NCBI GenBank assembly: GCA_050251615.1
Contig: JBFWMM010000006.1
Location: 1-64,000 of the forward strand
Direction of reading: 5' to 3'
Source: Sedimentisphaera sp050251615
GTDB lineage: Bacteria; Planctomycetota; Phycisphaerae; Sedimentisphaerales; Sedimentisphaeraceae
DNA length: 64,000 nt
The notes below the pieces were generated by a model. That model had not been told where the DNA came from. It worked only from the letters and a program-made list of their open reading frames with translations, and searched no databases. Each line of letters opens with the position of its first letter. Positions within the stretch are counted from its first letter, which is position 1. Made by a program: the position numbers and the translations under genes. Of this stretch, positions 53,011-62,152 are shown piece by piece.

Positions 53011-54000
53011 ATGAGCAAAAAAATAACAGGTTTCGGCGCTGCAATTTACGACATTGTCGCGAGTGTCAGCGATGATTTCATCACTGGAAGTGTCGGCGAT
53101 AAGGGTGGCATGGCATACATAGACTCCTCTCGTCTTGCGCAGCTCGTCGGGCAATTGCCCGCAGATGCGGTGAAAGTGGCGGGGGGCTCGGCGGCCAATA
53201 CGGTTTTCGCGCTTGCGCAGCTCGGCCTCGAAACCTCATTCGTCGGAAAAGTCGGTCGTGATGAGTTCGGCCGTAGCTACCGCGAACAGTTTTTATCTGT
53301 TGACGGCGATTGCTCATCCTTCAAGGAAAGCCTTTCCGAGGCAACAGCCATCTGCCTGAGTATGGTAACCCCCGATTGCGAGCGCACTATGCGCACGTGC
53401 CTTGCGGCCGCTTCTACGCTCACCCCCGAAGAAATCACCGCAGAAGACCTCCGCGGTTCAGACATCTGCCACATTGAGGGATACGCCCTCTTCAACAGAC
53501 CGCTTGCGTTGCACGTCCTCAAGCTTTGCAAGGAGCTGGGCGTGGAGGTGAGCTACGACCTTGGTTCGTTCGAGGTGGTCTCGCAAAATCCCGATATCGC
53601 CGAGCTTCTCGCCGATTATGTGGACATCGTTTACGCAAATGAAGATGAGGCACGCGCCTTTGCACCTGATTCTACGCCCGAAAATGCGCTCGAAAAGCTC
53701 GCCACGCTGTGTAAGGTGGCGGTGGTGAAGCTGGGCAGAGCCGGTTCGCTCATCCAGAGCGGCAGCCGGCGATACAAAATTGCTCCTTTGGAGGTGGAAA
53801 GGGCCGTTGATACGACAGGTGCCGGTGATCTCTGGGCTTGTGGCTTCCTCTATGGCTACGCAAACTCGCTACCGTTGGATAAGTGCGGCGAATACGCATC
53901 CTTGATGGGCGCAGAGGCAGTGCGGCAGTTCGGCGGGAAGCTCTCAGCGGAGCAGTGGGAGCGGATTGGCCGCATATTGAACAAGACTAAAACAGTGTAA
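53011..54000 (+). CDS. PfkB-family carbohydrate kinase, probable adenosine kinase
   Basis: A 329-aa ribokinase-fold enzyme. The N-terminal signature contains GGSAANTVFALAQLG and GKVGRDEFG, and the C-terminal motif DTTGAGDLWACGFLYG holds the catalytic Asp and the anion hole. Position right before ahcY and metK, behind a SAM riboswitch, makes adenosine kinase the best guess: it would remove adenosine released by AhcY and so pull that reversible reaction forward. Sequence alone does not exclude a sugar substrate. The gene starts 95 nt past the aptamer. Confidence 0.8.
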   Translation: MSKKITGFGAAIYDIVASVSDDFITGSVGDKGGMAYIDSSRLAQLVGQLPADAVKVAGGSAANTVFALAQLGLETSFVGKVGRDEFGRSYREQFLSVDGDCSSFKESLSEATAICLSMVTPDCERTMRTCLAAASTLTPEEITAEDLRGSDICHIEGYALFNRPLALHVLKLCKELGVEVSYDLGSFEVVSQNPDIAELLADYVDIVYANEDEARAFAPDSTPENALEKLATLCKVAVVKLGRAGSLIQSGSRRYKIAPLEVERAVDTTGAGDLWACGFLYGYANSLPLDKCGEYASLMGAEAVRQFGGKLSAEQWERIGRILNKTKTV

Positions 54001-54030
54001 TATAACATTGCCGGATATTCAGGGAAAAAT

Positions 54031-55446
54031 ATGAAACTCGATTTGAACTTACCATACAAAATAGCGGACGCCTCTCTTGCCGGCTTCGGGCTTGCGGAAA
54101 TGCGTCTTTCGGAGAATGAGATGCCAGGCCTGATGGCTGTACGCGAGAAATATGGCAGTGTTATGCCGCTTGCCGGCCTGAAGGTGATGGGGTCTCTGCA
54201 TATGACCATCCAAACGGCCATGCTCATAGACACGCTCACCGCGCTCGGCGCAGATGTGCGCTGGGCCTCCTGTAACATTTTCAGCACGCAGGACCACGCC
54301 GCAGCCGCAATCGCCATTGAGCGTGGTGTGCCGGTGTTCGCGTGGAAGGGCGAGACGCTCGAAGAGTACTGGTGGTGCACGGAACAGGCGCTGACCTGGC
54401 CTGATGGCTCCGGCCCCGACCTCATCGTGGATGATGGCGGCGATGCAACGCTCTTTGTAGTTCGAGGAGCAGAAGCGGAGAAGACTCCTGCAATTCTCGA
54501 CGAGCCCACAGCCAACCCCGAGCTGAAAGTAGTAAATGCGAGGCTTAAACGCTCTCTCTCCGACACGCCCGGCAAATGGCGCAGGGTGGTTGAGAAGCTG
54601 ATGGGCGTATCGGAAGAGACGACAACGGGCGTTCACAGGCTCTACCGGCTTGCGGCGGCCGGCTCATTGCCGTTCCCTGCTATAAACGTAAACGACTCTG
54701 TAACCAAGAGCAAGTTTGACAATCTCTATGGCTGCCGCGAGTCTCTCGCTGATGGCATCAAACGCGCGACCGATATTATGATCGCCGGAAAAGTGGTCGT
54801 GGTGGCAGGTTACGGCGATGTGGGCAAGGGCTGCGCGCAGAGCATGCGCGGCTTCGGCGCACGTGTACTCATTACTGAAATCGACCCGATTTGCGCGCTG
54901 CAAGCCGTTATGGAGGGTTTTGAGGTTGCTACGATGGATGAGGCCGTGAGCAGGGGCGATATATTCGTAACGGCGACAGGCTGCTGCGATGTTATAACCG
55001 GCAAGCATATGGAGCAGATGAAGGACGAGGCAATCGTCTGCAATATCGGGCACTTCGACAGCGAAATAGAAATCGCGTATCTCGAAAACAACCCGAACTG
55101 CAAGCGCGAAACGGTTAAGCCACAGGTGGATCTCTGGCAGCTGGAATCGGGCAAGAAGATTATCGTGCTTGCGGAAGGACGCCTTGTAAACCTCGGCTGC
55201 GCAACAGGGCACCCCAGCTTCGTGATGAGTTGTAGCTTTACGAATCAGTGCCTCGCGCAGATTATGCTTGCCGCGGGTGGCCTTGAAAACAAGGTCTATA
55301 CGCTACCGAAAAAGCTTGATGAGGAAGTAGCGCGGTTGCATCTGCGCAGATTCGGCTCGAAGCTGGAAACGCTCACGCCTGAACAGGCCGCTTACCTCGG
55401 CATAAAAGCCGAAGGGCCGTTCAAGCCGGAGCATTATCGTTATTAG
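54031..55446 (+). CDS. ahcY: Adenosylhomocysteinase
   Basis: A 471-aa NAD-dependent enzyme that hydrolyses S-adenosylhomocysteine to adenosine and homocysteine. SLHMTIQTAMLIDTL, CNIFSTQDHAAAAI, KGETLEEYWWCTEQAL, NVNDSVTKSKFDN, the NAD loop GYGDVGKGCAQ, and the C-terminal FKPEHYRY are all present. Length fits the longer bacterial type. It lies between the probable adenosine kinase and metK, which together complete the recycling of SAM. Confidence 0.95.
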   Translation: MKLDLNLPYKIADASLAGFGLAEMRLSENEMPGLMAVREKYGSVMPLAGLKVMGSLHMTIQTAMLIDTLTALGADVRWASCNIFSTQDHAAAAIAIERGVPVFAWKGETLEEYWWCTEQALTWPDGSGPDLIVDDGGDATLFVVRGAEAEKTPAILDEPTANPELKVVNARLKRSLSDTPGKWRRVVEKLMGVSEETTTGVHRLYRLAAAGSLPFPAINVNDSVTKSKFDNLYGCRESLADGIKRATDIMIAGKVVVVAGYGDVGKGCAQSMRGFGARVLITEIDPICALQAVMEGFEVATMDEAVSRGDIFVTATGCCDVITGKHMEQMKDEAIVCNIGHFDSEIEIAYLENNPNCKRETVKPQVDLWQLESGKKIIVLAEGRLVNLGCATGHPSFVMSCSFTNQCLAQIMLAAGGLENKVYTLPKKLDEEVARLHLRRFGSKLETLTPEQAAYLGIKAEGPFKPEHYRY

Positions 55447-55483
55447 GCAAAAGACATAGGGCAAAAGGCACGCGATGCCTCGG

Positions 55484-55837
55484 CTTAAAACTTAAAACTT
55501 AAAACTTAAAACTTAAAACTTTTTCAGTACCCTTTGTGAGCTGGTCAGGCAGACGTAGAGTACAGTTTAAGAGGAAAGATAGATGGCAGGAAAATTATTT
55601 ACAAGTGAATNNNNNNNNNNNNNNNNNNNNNNNNNNNNNNNNNNNNNNNNNNNNNNNNNNNNNNNNNNNNNNNNNNNNNNNNNNNNNNNNNNNNNNNNNN
55701 NNNNNNNNNNCTTAAAACTTAAAACTTAAAACTTAAAACTTAAAACTTTTTCAGTACCCTTTGTGAGCTGGTCAGGCAGACGTAGAGTACAGTTTAAGAG
55801 GAAAGATAGATGGCAGGAAAATTATTTACAAGTGAAT
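55484..55837 (+). repeat. Assembly gap (100 N) with identical 127-bp flanks and a 7-bp tandem repeat
   Basis: Bases 55611-55710 are N. The 127 nt before the gap (55484-55610) are identical to the 127 nt after it (55711-55837). Each flank begins with five copies of CTTAAAA and ends inside the first codons of metK, so a partial metK start at 55583 is a copy of the true one at 55810. An exact 127-nt overlap is what a de Bruijn assembler with k = 127 leaves at contig ends. The gap is most likely zero or negative in length, and only one copy should exist. Confidence 0.85.
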
Positions 55838-56973
55838 CGGTAACAAAGGGGCATCCCGATAAGGTTGCCGATCAGATTTCGGATGCGATTCTTGATTATA
55901 TGCTCTCAAGCGACCCGAAAGCCAGAGTAGCCTGCGAGACGATGGTTTTCACAGATACGGTCATCATTGCCGGAGAGGTTACAACGAAAGACGGAATCGA
56001 TAAGGACGATCTTGTGGAGCTCGTGCGTGATACCGTTCGCGCTATCGGCTATACCGATGGGGCAATCGGCTTCGATGCCGATACTTGCGATGTGCAGGTC
56101 AAACTTATCGGCCAGAGCCCCGATATTGCGATGGGTGTTGACAGGGCCGGCGCAGGCGATCAGGGCATTATGTTCGGCTATGCCTGCCGCGAGACTAACA
56201 GCTTTATGCCGCTCACGATAAACCTGGCGCACAAGCTTACCGATCGTCTCACCGAGGCGCGCGAGACGGGCGAAATCGCTTGGCTTCGGCCCGACGGCAA
56301 GAGCCAGGTAACTGTTGAGTATGGCGCTGACGGCATGCCCGCACGCATTCATACTGTCGTCATCTCCACACAGCACACTGAGGAGGTTGTAGAGGATGGC
56401 CTGTTTACAGACAAGGCCAGAGAAATAATTAAGGAAAAGATAATTATACCGTCTCTGCCGGCGGAGCTTGAGGATGAAAGCATAATTTATCACATCAACC
56501 CCACCGGCAAGTTTGTTGTGGGCGGGCCGCACGGCGACTGCGGGCTCACCGGCCGCAAGATTATCGTCGATACGTACGGCGGCCACGGCAGCCACGGCGG
56601 CGGAGCATTCAGCGGCAAGGACCCATCGAAGGTTGACAGGAGTGCATCGTATATGGCACGCTACATCGCCAAGAATATCGTAGCTGCGGAGCTGGCTGAT
56701 GAGTGCGAAGTGCAGCTGTCGTACGCAATCGGTGTGGATGAGCCGCTGAGCGTGCTCGTTGACACGAACGGAACGGCTAAAAACGATGAGCGCAAGATTG
56801 AAGAAATCGTCATCGAGCTGTTTCCACTTTCACCGAACGGAATTATCTCGTATTTCGACCTTAAAAGACCTATTTATAGCGTTACGGCACAAAACGGTCA
56901 CTTCGGCAATCCGAGCTTCCCGTGGGAGCAGACGGATATGGTTGATAAACTCAAAGCCGCTTTCAGTCTTTAA
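55810..56973 (+). CDS. metK: S-adenosylmethionine synthase
   Basis: A 387-aa enzyme forming SAM from methionine and ATP. SESVTKGHPDKVADQISDAI, GAGDQGIMFGYA, VVGGPHGDCGLTGRKIIVDT, GGGAFSGKDPSKVDRSASYM and DEPLSVLVDT are present. AAGAGGAAAG lies just before the ATG. It is the last gene of the SAM-cycle block, though the assembly gap and repeats upstream leave the operon link to ahcY unproven. Confidence 0.95.
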   Translation: MAGKLFTSESVTKGHPDKVADQISDAILDYMLSSDPKARVACETMVFTDTVIIAGEVTTKDGIDKDDLVELVRDTVRAIGYTDGAIGFDADTCDVQVKLIGQSPDIAMGVDRAGAGDQGIMFGYACRETNSFMPLTINLAHKLTDRLTEARETGEIAWLRPDGKSQVTVEYGADGMPARIHTVVISTQHTEEVVEDGLFTDKAREIIKEKIIIPSLPAELEDESIIYHINPTGKFVVGGPHGDCGLTGRKIIVDTYGGHGSHGGGAFSGKDPSKVDRSASYMARYIAKNIVAAELADECEVQLSYAIGVDEPLSVLVDTNGTAKNDERKIEEIVIELFPLSPNGIISYFDLKRPIYSVTAQNGHFGNPSFPWEQTDMVDKLKAAFSL

Positions 56974-57119
56974 TGTTCGATTTACACTAACAAAGCCTCT
57001 TGTTTTCAGGGCTGAGGCTTGTTCAGAGCTGTGCCACATTATAATTTTCTTATCACGTTTGGCGAACGTATTTGCAAAAATGTGATACAATGATTGTGAG
57101 CGAATGTCAAGGGCAAATT

Positions 57120-57171
57120 GCACCTGTCGTACGCAGACGGAAATGGTTGATAAACTCAAAACAGCTTTCAG
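57120..57171 (+). pseudogene. metK relic (internal deletion) in a 339-bp non-coding stretch
   Basis: Two metK segments are joined here: 57120-57135 matches 56712-56727 (15 of 16), and 57133-57171 matches the 3' end 56928-56966 (36 of 39). The intervening 200 nt of metK are missing. The nearby reading frame starting at 57104 encodes TEMVDKLKTAF like the MetK tail. The remainder of 56974-57312 holds no gene that I can support. Confidence 0.6.
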
Positions 57172-57312
57172 ACAAAACGCGGGAAATGCCGTTGGAGCAG
57201 TCAGAGCCGCGATTTACGCTGAATCTGCCTTGTCCGCAGTGCGTGCAAAATCATTCATTGGCGCCGCCGGAGCAGTTGAATTATTTGCGTATTGGTTTAT
57301 ACTACTCGAGCT

Positions 57313-58689
57313 ATGGAAAAAACCGGTATAACAGTGCTGATAGTGGATGAGAATTCACGCAGGGCCGAGAGGGTGGGTGAAATGCTTGAAGGGCTTTGTC
57401 CCAAGGTATATTACGCCGGCAGTGCGGAGGACACCGCCGCGATGCTTTCGCGGCGCAAGCTCGACCTCGTCCTGACGGACATCCTTGCCGGCAACGACAT
57501 TGACGGCTTCGAGCTGCTCAAAGCCATCACCCGTAAATATCCTGATACGCAAGTGGTAATGCTGGCGCAATCTCCCTCAATTGAGGCCTGCAAAAAGGCG
57601 CTTCGTCTTGGCGCGCTCGACTTTCTGGAAAGGCCGGTCAGCAGGGGGACGCTCGAAGAGATTATAGAATCGCTTGGCAGGTCTTTCAGCCTCGGTAGCC
57701 ACAGCGACGTAAGCACGCTGCAGAAGCGAGCCGGCGGTGAGCTTATTTTTGAGGGCATACACAGCAAATCGCCGGCAATGAAAAACGTAATCAAGGTGCT
57801 GCGCAAGGCCTCGCCTACGGATCTCAGTATTCTCATAGAAGGCGAATCCGGCACGGGCAAAGAGCTTACGGCCCGTGCCGTGCATCTGAACAGCCGCCGC
57901 GCGGCAAATGAGTTTCGCCCGATAAACTGTGCCGGCCTCAGCGAGACGCTCCTCGAAAGCGAGCTGTTCGGGCATGTCAAAGGCGCTTTCACCGGCGCCA
58001 CCGCAGACCGCAAAGGTTTGTTTGAAGTGGCCGATAAGGGGACGCTGTTTCTCGATGAAATTGGTGATATGCCGCTTTCAATGCAGGCAAAGCTTTTGCG
58101 TGTGCTTGAAGACGGCGTTATCGTTCCGCTCGGCAGCACAAAGCAGGTGAAGGTGGATGTGCGGCTTGTCAGTGCGACCAACTGCGATCTTGCCGGGCTC
58201 GTTGAGGAAAAGAAATTCCGCCAGGACCTCTACTTCCGCATAAAGGGCGTTGGGATTGTTTTGCCGCCTCTGCGTTCAAGACGCGAGGATATCCCCGTCC
58301 TCATTCATCACTACCTCGATCTCACCTGCCGCGAAATAGGCGTTCCTATGAAAGACATATCGCGCCAGTGCATGGAGGTACTCATGGCATACTTCTGGCC
58401 GGGCAATATCCGCCAGCTGCGCAATACCGTGCGTGCGATGGTGGTTATGAGCGATGGTGAGATGATAGAGCTCAGCGACATCCCCAACGACATCAACGCT
58501 CTTCCCCAGCTCACCGCCGGCCCGCAGCCGGAGGCAAGCCTCGGGGGCCAACCGCTTGCCGAGCTTGAACGGCAGGCGATACTGGAGACGCTCGAACTTA
58601 CCGGCGGCAATCGTGAGAAGGCCGCGAAGATTCTCGGTATTGGCGAGCGCACTCTCTACCGCAAGATCAAGGAATATGGCGTGGACTGA
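57313..58689 (+). CDS. Sigma-54-dependent NtrC-type response regulator with an atypical receiver
   Basis: 458 aa. The receiver domain (1-120) has the phosphoacceptor Asp56 (DLVLTD), but the conserved Thr/Ser site is Ala85 and the conserved Lys is Arg107 (LERPVS). The AAA+ domain has Walker A GESGTGKE (177-184), the sigma-54 contact loop GAFTGA (224-229), and Walker B FLDEIGD. A Fis-type helix-turn-helix ends the chain (GNREKAAKILGIGERTLYRK). No histidine kinase is adjacent. The start is the ATG at 57313; an upstream in-frame TTG is less likely. Confidence 0.88.
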   Translation: MEKTGITVLIVDENSRRAERVGEMLEGLCPKVYYAGSAEDTAAMLSRRKLDLVLTDILAGNDIDGFELLKAITRKYPDTQVVMLAQSPSIEACKKALRLGALDFLERPVSRGTLEEIIESLGRSFSLGSHSDVSTLQKRAGGELIFEGIHSKSPAMKNVIKVLRKASPTDLSILIEGESGTGKELTARAVHLNSRRAANEFRPINCAGLSETLLESELFGHVKGAFTGATADRKGLFEVADKGTLFLDEIGDMPLSMQAKLLRVLEDGVIVPLGSTKQVKVDVRLVSATNCDLAGLVEEKKFRQDLYFRIKGVGIVLPPLRSRREDIPVLIHHYLDLTCREIGVPMKDISRQCMEVLMAYFWPGNIRQLRNTVRAMVVMSDGEMIELSDIPNDINALPQLTAGPQPEASLGGQPLAELERQAILETLELTGGNREKAAKILGIGERTLYRKIKEYGVD

Positions 58690-58763
58690 ACTCCCGCTTC
58701 TCACATACAACGTAAATCAAAGCAGGCTAATCGCCTCTTTTCAATTAGTGAAAGTTGTTCCCT

Positions 58764-61019
58764 ATGACAGAATACATCCCTAAAATCGCTGCCGAACTGA
58801 ATGTGAAGCCGGCGCAGGTTGAAGCTGTTGCCGCACTCTTTGCGGACGGCTCCACCGTACCCTTTATCGCCCGCTACCGCAAAGAAGCCACGGGAAATCT
58901 CGATGAAGTTGCGATTACGTTTATTCGCGACCGCCTTGCGCAGCTTGCCGAGCTTGACAAGCGCCGCGATGCCATAATCAAGAGCATTGATGAGCAGGGC
59001 AAGCTCACCGATAAACTTCGCGAGGAGCTTGCTTCCGCGGAGACGCTCGCCAAACTCGAAGATTTTTATCTGCCGTACCGCCCGAAGCGCCGTACGCGTG
59101 CTATGATTGCGCGTGAGAAGGGGCTTGAGCCGCTCGCTGAAACGCTGCTTGCTCAGGGAGATTTCGATGTGGTGGCAGAGGCTGAAAAATTCATCGACGC
59201 GGAAAAATGCGTTGAAGATGCAGCACAGGCGCTTGCCGGCGCGCGCGATATTATTGCCGAGATTGTCAATGAAGACGCCGCAGTGCGTGAGGATATCCGC
59301 CTGCTCTACCGCACGAAGAGCAGGTTTGTGAGCAAGGTGGTTTCGGGGATGGAGGAACAGGCCGCGAAATACCGCGACTACTTCGACTGGTCGGAGCCGG
59401 TGAAGGATGCGCCCTCGCACCGAGTGCTTGCGATGCGCCGCGGCGCCAACGAAAAGATGCTTATGTTGCGGGTGGAAGTGGAGCAGGAGGCGGCAATTGC
59501 TCTGATGGAACAGATGTACATTACTGCTGAAACACCTGCCTCCGCGCAGGTGCGTATGGCTATTGCAGACTGTTTCAAGCGCCTGCTTTCTCTCAGCATG
59601 GAAACTGAAATTCGCCTTGAGAGCAAGCATCGCGCAGATGAAGCGGCGATAGGCGTGTTCAGCGAGAACCTGCGCGAGCTGCTGCTTGCCGCTCCACTCG
59701 GCGAAAAGGCCATTCTCGCTCTCGACCCGGGCTTCCGTACGGGCTGCAAGCTCGTGTGCTTGAGCAAACAGGGCGCTCTGCTTGCCGATGATGTGATTTA
59801 TCCGCACAGCGGTGCAGGACAGAGAGAACGGGCCGCCCGCAAACTGCGCGACTACTGCGAGAAGTTTAAGATAGAGATTATCGCGTACGGCAACGGCACG
59901 GCAAGCCAGGAGACCGCGGAATTTGCATCTTCGGTGGATTTGGGGCGCCAGATACCTGTTGTAATGGTGAATGAGTCCGGCGCGAGCATTTATTCTGCTT
60001 CCGAGGCCGGCAGGGAGGAATTCCCCGATAAAGACCTCACCGTCCGCGGCGCGGTATCAATAGGCCGCAGGCTGATGGACCCGCTCGCGGAGCTCGTGAA
60101 GATAGACCCCAAGAGCATAGGCGTCGGGCAGTACCAGCACGATGTCGATCAGAAGAAATTGCAAAGCGGCCTCGATGACGTGGTGATAAGCTGCGTGAAC
60201 AGTGTGGGGGTGGATGTGAATACGGCGAGCAGCCGCCTGCTGATGTATGTTGCGGGCGTGGGTAAGAGCGTTGCGGGCAATATCGTTAGCTGCCGCGATG
60301 CAAAAGGCCCGTTTGCAAGCCGGAAGGCGTTGATGGATGTCAGCGGAGTGGGGAAGAAGCTGTTCGAGCAGTGCGCGGGATTTCTGCGCGTGCGCGGCGC
60401 GGCGAATCCGCTTGATGCGAGCGCGGTGCATCCCGAATCGTACGGGATTGTCGAGCAGATGGCCAAAGACGCAGGTTGCAGCGTGAAAGAGCTTATCGCG
60501 AACGAAAAGCTCGTAAACAGCCTTGATCTGAGCAAATATGTAACCGAGCAGGTGGGTCTGCCGACGCTTGTTGATATAAAGGCCGAGCTTGCCAAACCCG
60601 GAAGAGACCCGCGCGAGAAGTTTGAGCTGTTCAGCTTCTCGGACGCAGTGAAAGAGATAAAAGATCTTGAGCCGGGTATGAAATTGCCCGGAATCGTAAC
60701 CAACGTTACGGCGTTCGGCGCATTCGTGGATATTGGTGTGCATCAGGACGGGCTCGTGCATATCAGCGAGCTTGCCGATAAGTTTGTGTCAAATCCTATG
60801 GACGTGGTCAAGGTGCAGCAGAAGGTTTCGGTTACCGTTCTGGATGTGGACGTGGACAGAAAGCGTATCTCGCTCAGCATGAAGACCGGTGCAGACCCCT
60901 CCGCGCCGAAAAAGACAAGGCCCGCCGATAAGCCGCGCCCGAAGAAGAACAGGGATAACCGGCCTCAGCGCCCGAGCCGCGATGAACCTTTCGGCCAGAA
61001 GCTTAATATTCGTCTTTGA
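58764..61019 (+). CDS. tex: Tex-family RNA-binding transcription accessory protein
   Basis: A 751-aa protein with the Tex layout: an N-terminal helical region (FIARYRKEATGNLDEVAI), a YqgF/RuvC-like domain (LALDPGFRTGCKL), HhH motifs (VGVDVNTASSRLLMYVAGVG, DVSGVGKKLFEQCAGFLRVR), and a C-terminal S1 domain (GIVTNVTAFGAFVDIGVHQD). It is thought to act in transcription and RNA metabolism. A Lys/Arg/Pro-rich tail follows the S1 domain. The start is the ATG at 58764; the in-frame ORF start 9 nt earlier is not needed. Confidence 0.92.
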   Translation: MTEYIPKIAAELNVKPAQVEAVAALFADGSTVPFIARYRKEATGNLDEVAITFIRDRLAQLAELDKRRDAIIKSIDEQGKLTDKLREELASAETLAKLEDFYLPYRPKRRTRAMIAREKGLEPLAETLLAQGDFDVVAEAEKFIDAEKCVEDAAQALAGARDIIAEIVNEDAAVREDIRLLYRTKSRFVSKVVSGMEEQAAKYRDYFDWSEPVKDAPSHRVLAMRRGANEKMLMLRVEVEQEAAIALMEQMYITAETPASAQVRMAIADCFKRLLSLSMETEIRLESKHRADEAAIGVFSENLRELLLAAPLGEKAILALDPGFRTGCKLVCLSKQGALLADDVIYPHSGAGQRERAARKLRDYCEKFKIEIIAYGNGTASQETAEFASSVDLGRQIPVVMVNESGASIYSASEAGREEFPDKDLTVRGAVSIGRRLMDPLAELVKIDPKSIGVGQYQHDVDQKKLQSGLDDVVISCVNSVGVDVNTASSRLLMYVAGVGKSVAGNIVSCRDAKGPFASRKALMDVSGVGKKLFEQCAGFLRVRGAANPLDASAVHPESYGIVEQMAKDAGCSVKELIANEKLVNSLDLSKYVTEQVGLPTLVDIKAELAKPGRDPREKFELFSFSDAVKEIKDLEPGMKLPGIVTNVTAFGAFVDIGVHQDGLVHISELADKFVSNPMDVVKVQQKVSVTVLDVDVDRKRISLSMKTGADPSAPKKTRPADKPRPKKNRDNRPQRPSRDEPFGQKLNIRL

Positions 61020-61086
61020 AAACTTCCCCCCATTGCGGTATAATAAAAGCGTCAGCCTGAGTTACCCTGCAGCCGGTGATATGTGA

Positions 61087-62145
61087 ATGAATAATCTATT
61101 GATAAAATCGGACAATCTGGCAGCCCTTGATTACCTTATATGCGAGAAAAAGCTTGCAGGTAAGGTTGATTTGGTATATATCGACCCGCCTTTTGCCACG
61201 GGAATAGAATTCAAGGTTTCAGAGGGAAGGGTATCGACCATAAGCTCTCAGCGTAATGGGAAAGTGGCCTATTCCGACAAGACAAAAGGCGCCGATTTTA
61301 TAGAGTTTCTAAGGCAGCGCCTTGTTTTACTGAGAGAACTGCTCTCCGACAGAGGTTCGATTTATCTGCATATAGATTATAAAATCGGGCATTATGTGAA
61401 GGTGATGATGGATGAAGTTTTTGGAATCAACAACTTCAGAAATGATATAACACGCATAAAGTGCAACCCGAAAAACTTCGCGAGGGTTGGCTACGGCAAC
61501 ATTAAAGATATGGTGCTGTTCTACTCCAAGGGCAGCTCGCCAATATGGAATGAACCGATAGAAGGCTATACGGAGGCCGATATTAAACGTCTCTATGCAA
61601 AGATAGGCTCTGATGGCAGAAGATATACTACTGTTCCAATACACGCTCCTGGCGAAACAGAAAATGGCGCTTCAAGCCAGCCGTTTAAGGGGATTCTGCC
61701 TCCGACAGGACGGCACTGGCGAACAGATACCGCCACGCTTGAACAGTGGGATGAACAGGGGTTGATAGAGTGGTCTTTAAACGGAAATCCACGAAAAAAG
61801 ATATATGCAGATGAAAGCGACGGAAAGCGGGTTCAGGATGTCTGGGAGCTTAAAGATCCTCAGTATCCAAGCTACCCAACAGAGAAGAATATGCAGATGC
61901 TTGAACGGATTGTGCGAACTTCATCCAACGAAGACAGCATTGTTTTAGATTGTTTCTGCGGTTCCGGATCGACTCTCCGAGCAGCAAACAGGCTGGAGAG
62001 AGCGTGGATTGGAATCGACAGCTCAGAGTTGGCAATTGAAATTACCGCAGGCAATCTGGCTCTTGATCAGAATGAGATGTTGCTTTTCGGGAGTGAGCTA
62101 AGTTACGATTTTATTGATTTAGAAAATGTGGCAGTGCCGCACTGA
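61087..62145 (+). CDS. Solitary site-specific DNA methyltransferase (type III Mod-like)
   Basis: A 352-aa amino-methyltransferase with the catalytic motif DPPF (VYIDPPFATGIEFK) near the N-terminus and the SAM-binding motif DCFCGSGSTLRAANRLERAW near the C-terminus, the order of beta-class enzymes such as type III Mod subunits. Between them lies a target-recognition-type region (TDTATLEQWDEQGLIEWSLN). No restriction gene adjoins it, so it acts alone or is a remnant. Its codons look more AT-rich than those of its neighbours, which hints at transfer. It ends 8 bp before the argH start. Target base (N6-A or N4-C) is not decided. Confidence 0.82.
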   Translation: MNNLLIKSDNLAALDYLICEKKLAGKVDLVYIDPPFATGIEFKVSEGRVSTISSQRNGKVAYSDKTKGADFIEFLRQRLVLLRELLSDRGSIYLHIDYKIGHYVKVMMDEVFGINNFRNDITRIKCNPKNFARVGYGNIKDMVLFYSKGSSPIWNEPIEGYTEADIKRLYAKIGSDGRRYTTVPIHAPGETENGASSQPFKGILPPTGRHWRTDTATLEQWDEQGLIEWSLNGNPRKKIYADESDGKRVQDVWELKDPQYPSYPTEKNMQMLERIVRTSSNEDSIVLDCFCGSGSTLRAANRLERAWIGIDSSELAIEITAGNLALDQNEMLLFGSELSYDFIDLENVAVPH

Positions 62146-62152
62146 GGCAAAG

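Noticed and set aside
55484..55518. CRISPR-like array from repeated CTTAAAA units
   Set aside because: Five direct 7-bp units without spacers; a simple tandem repeat.
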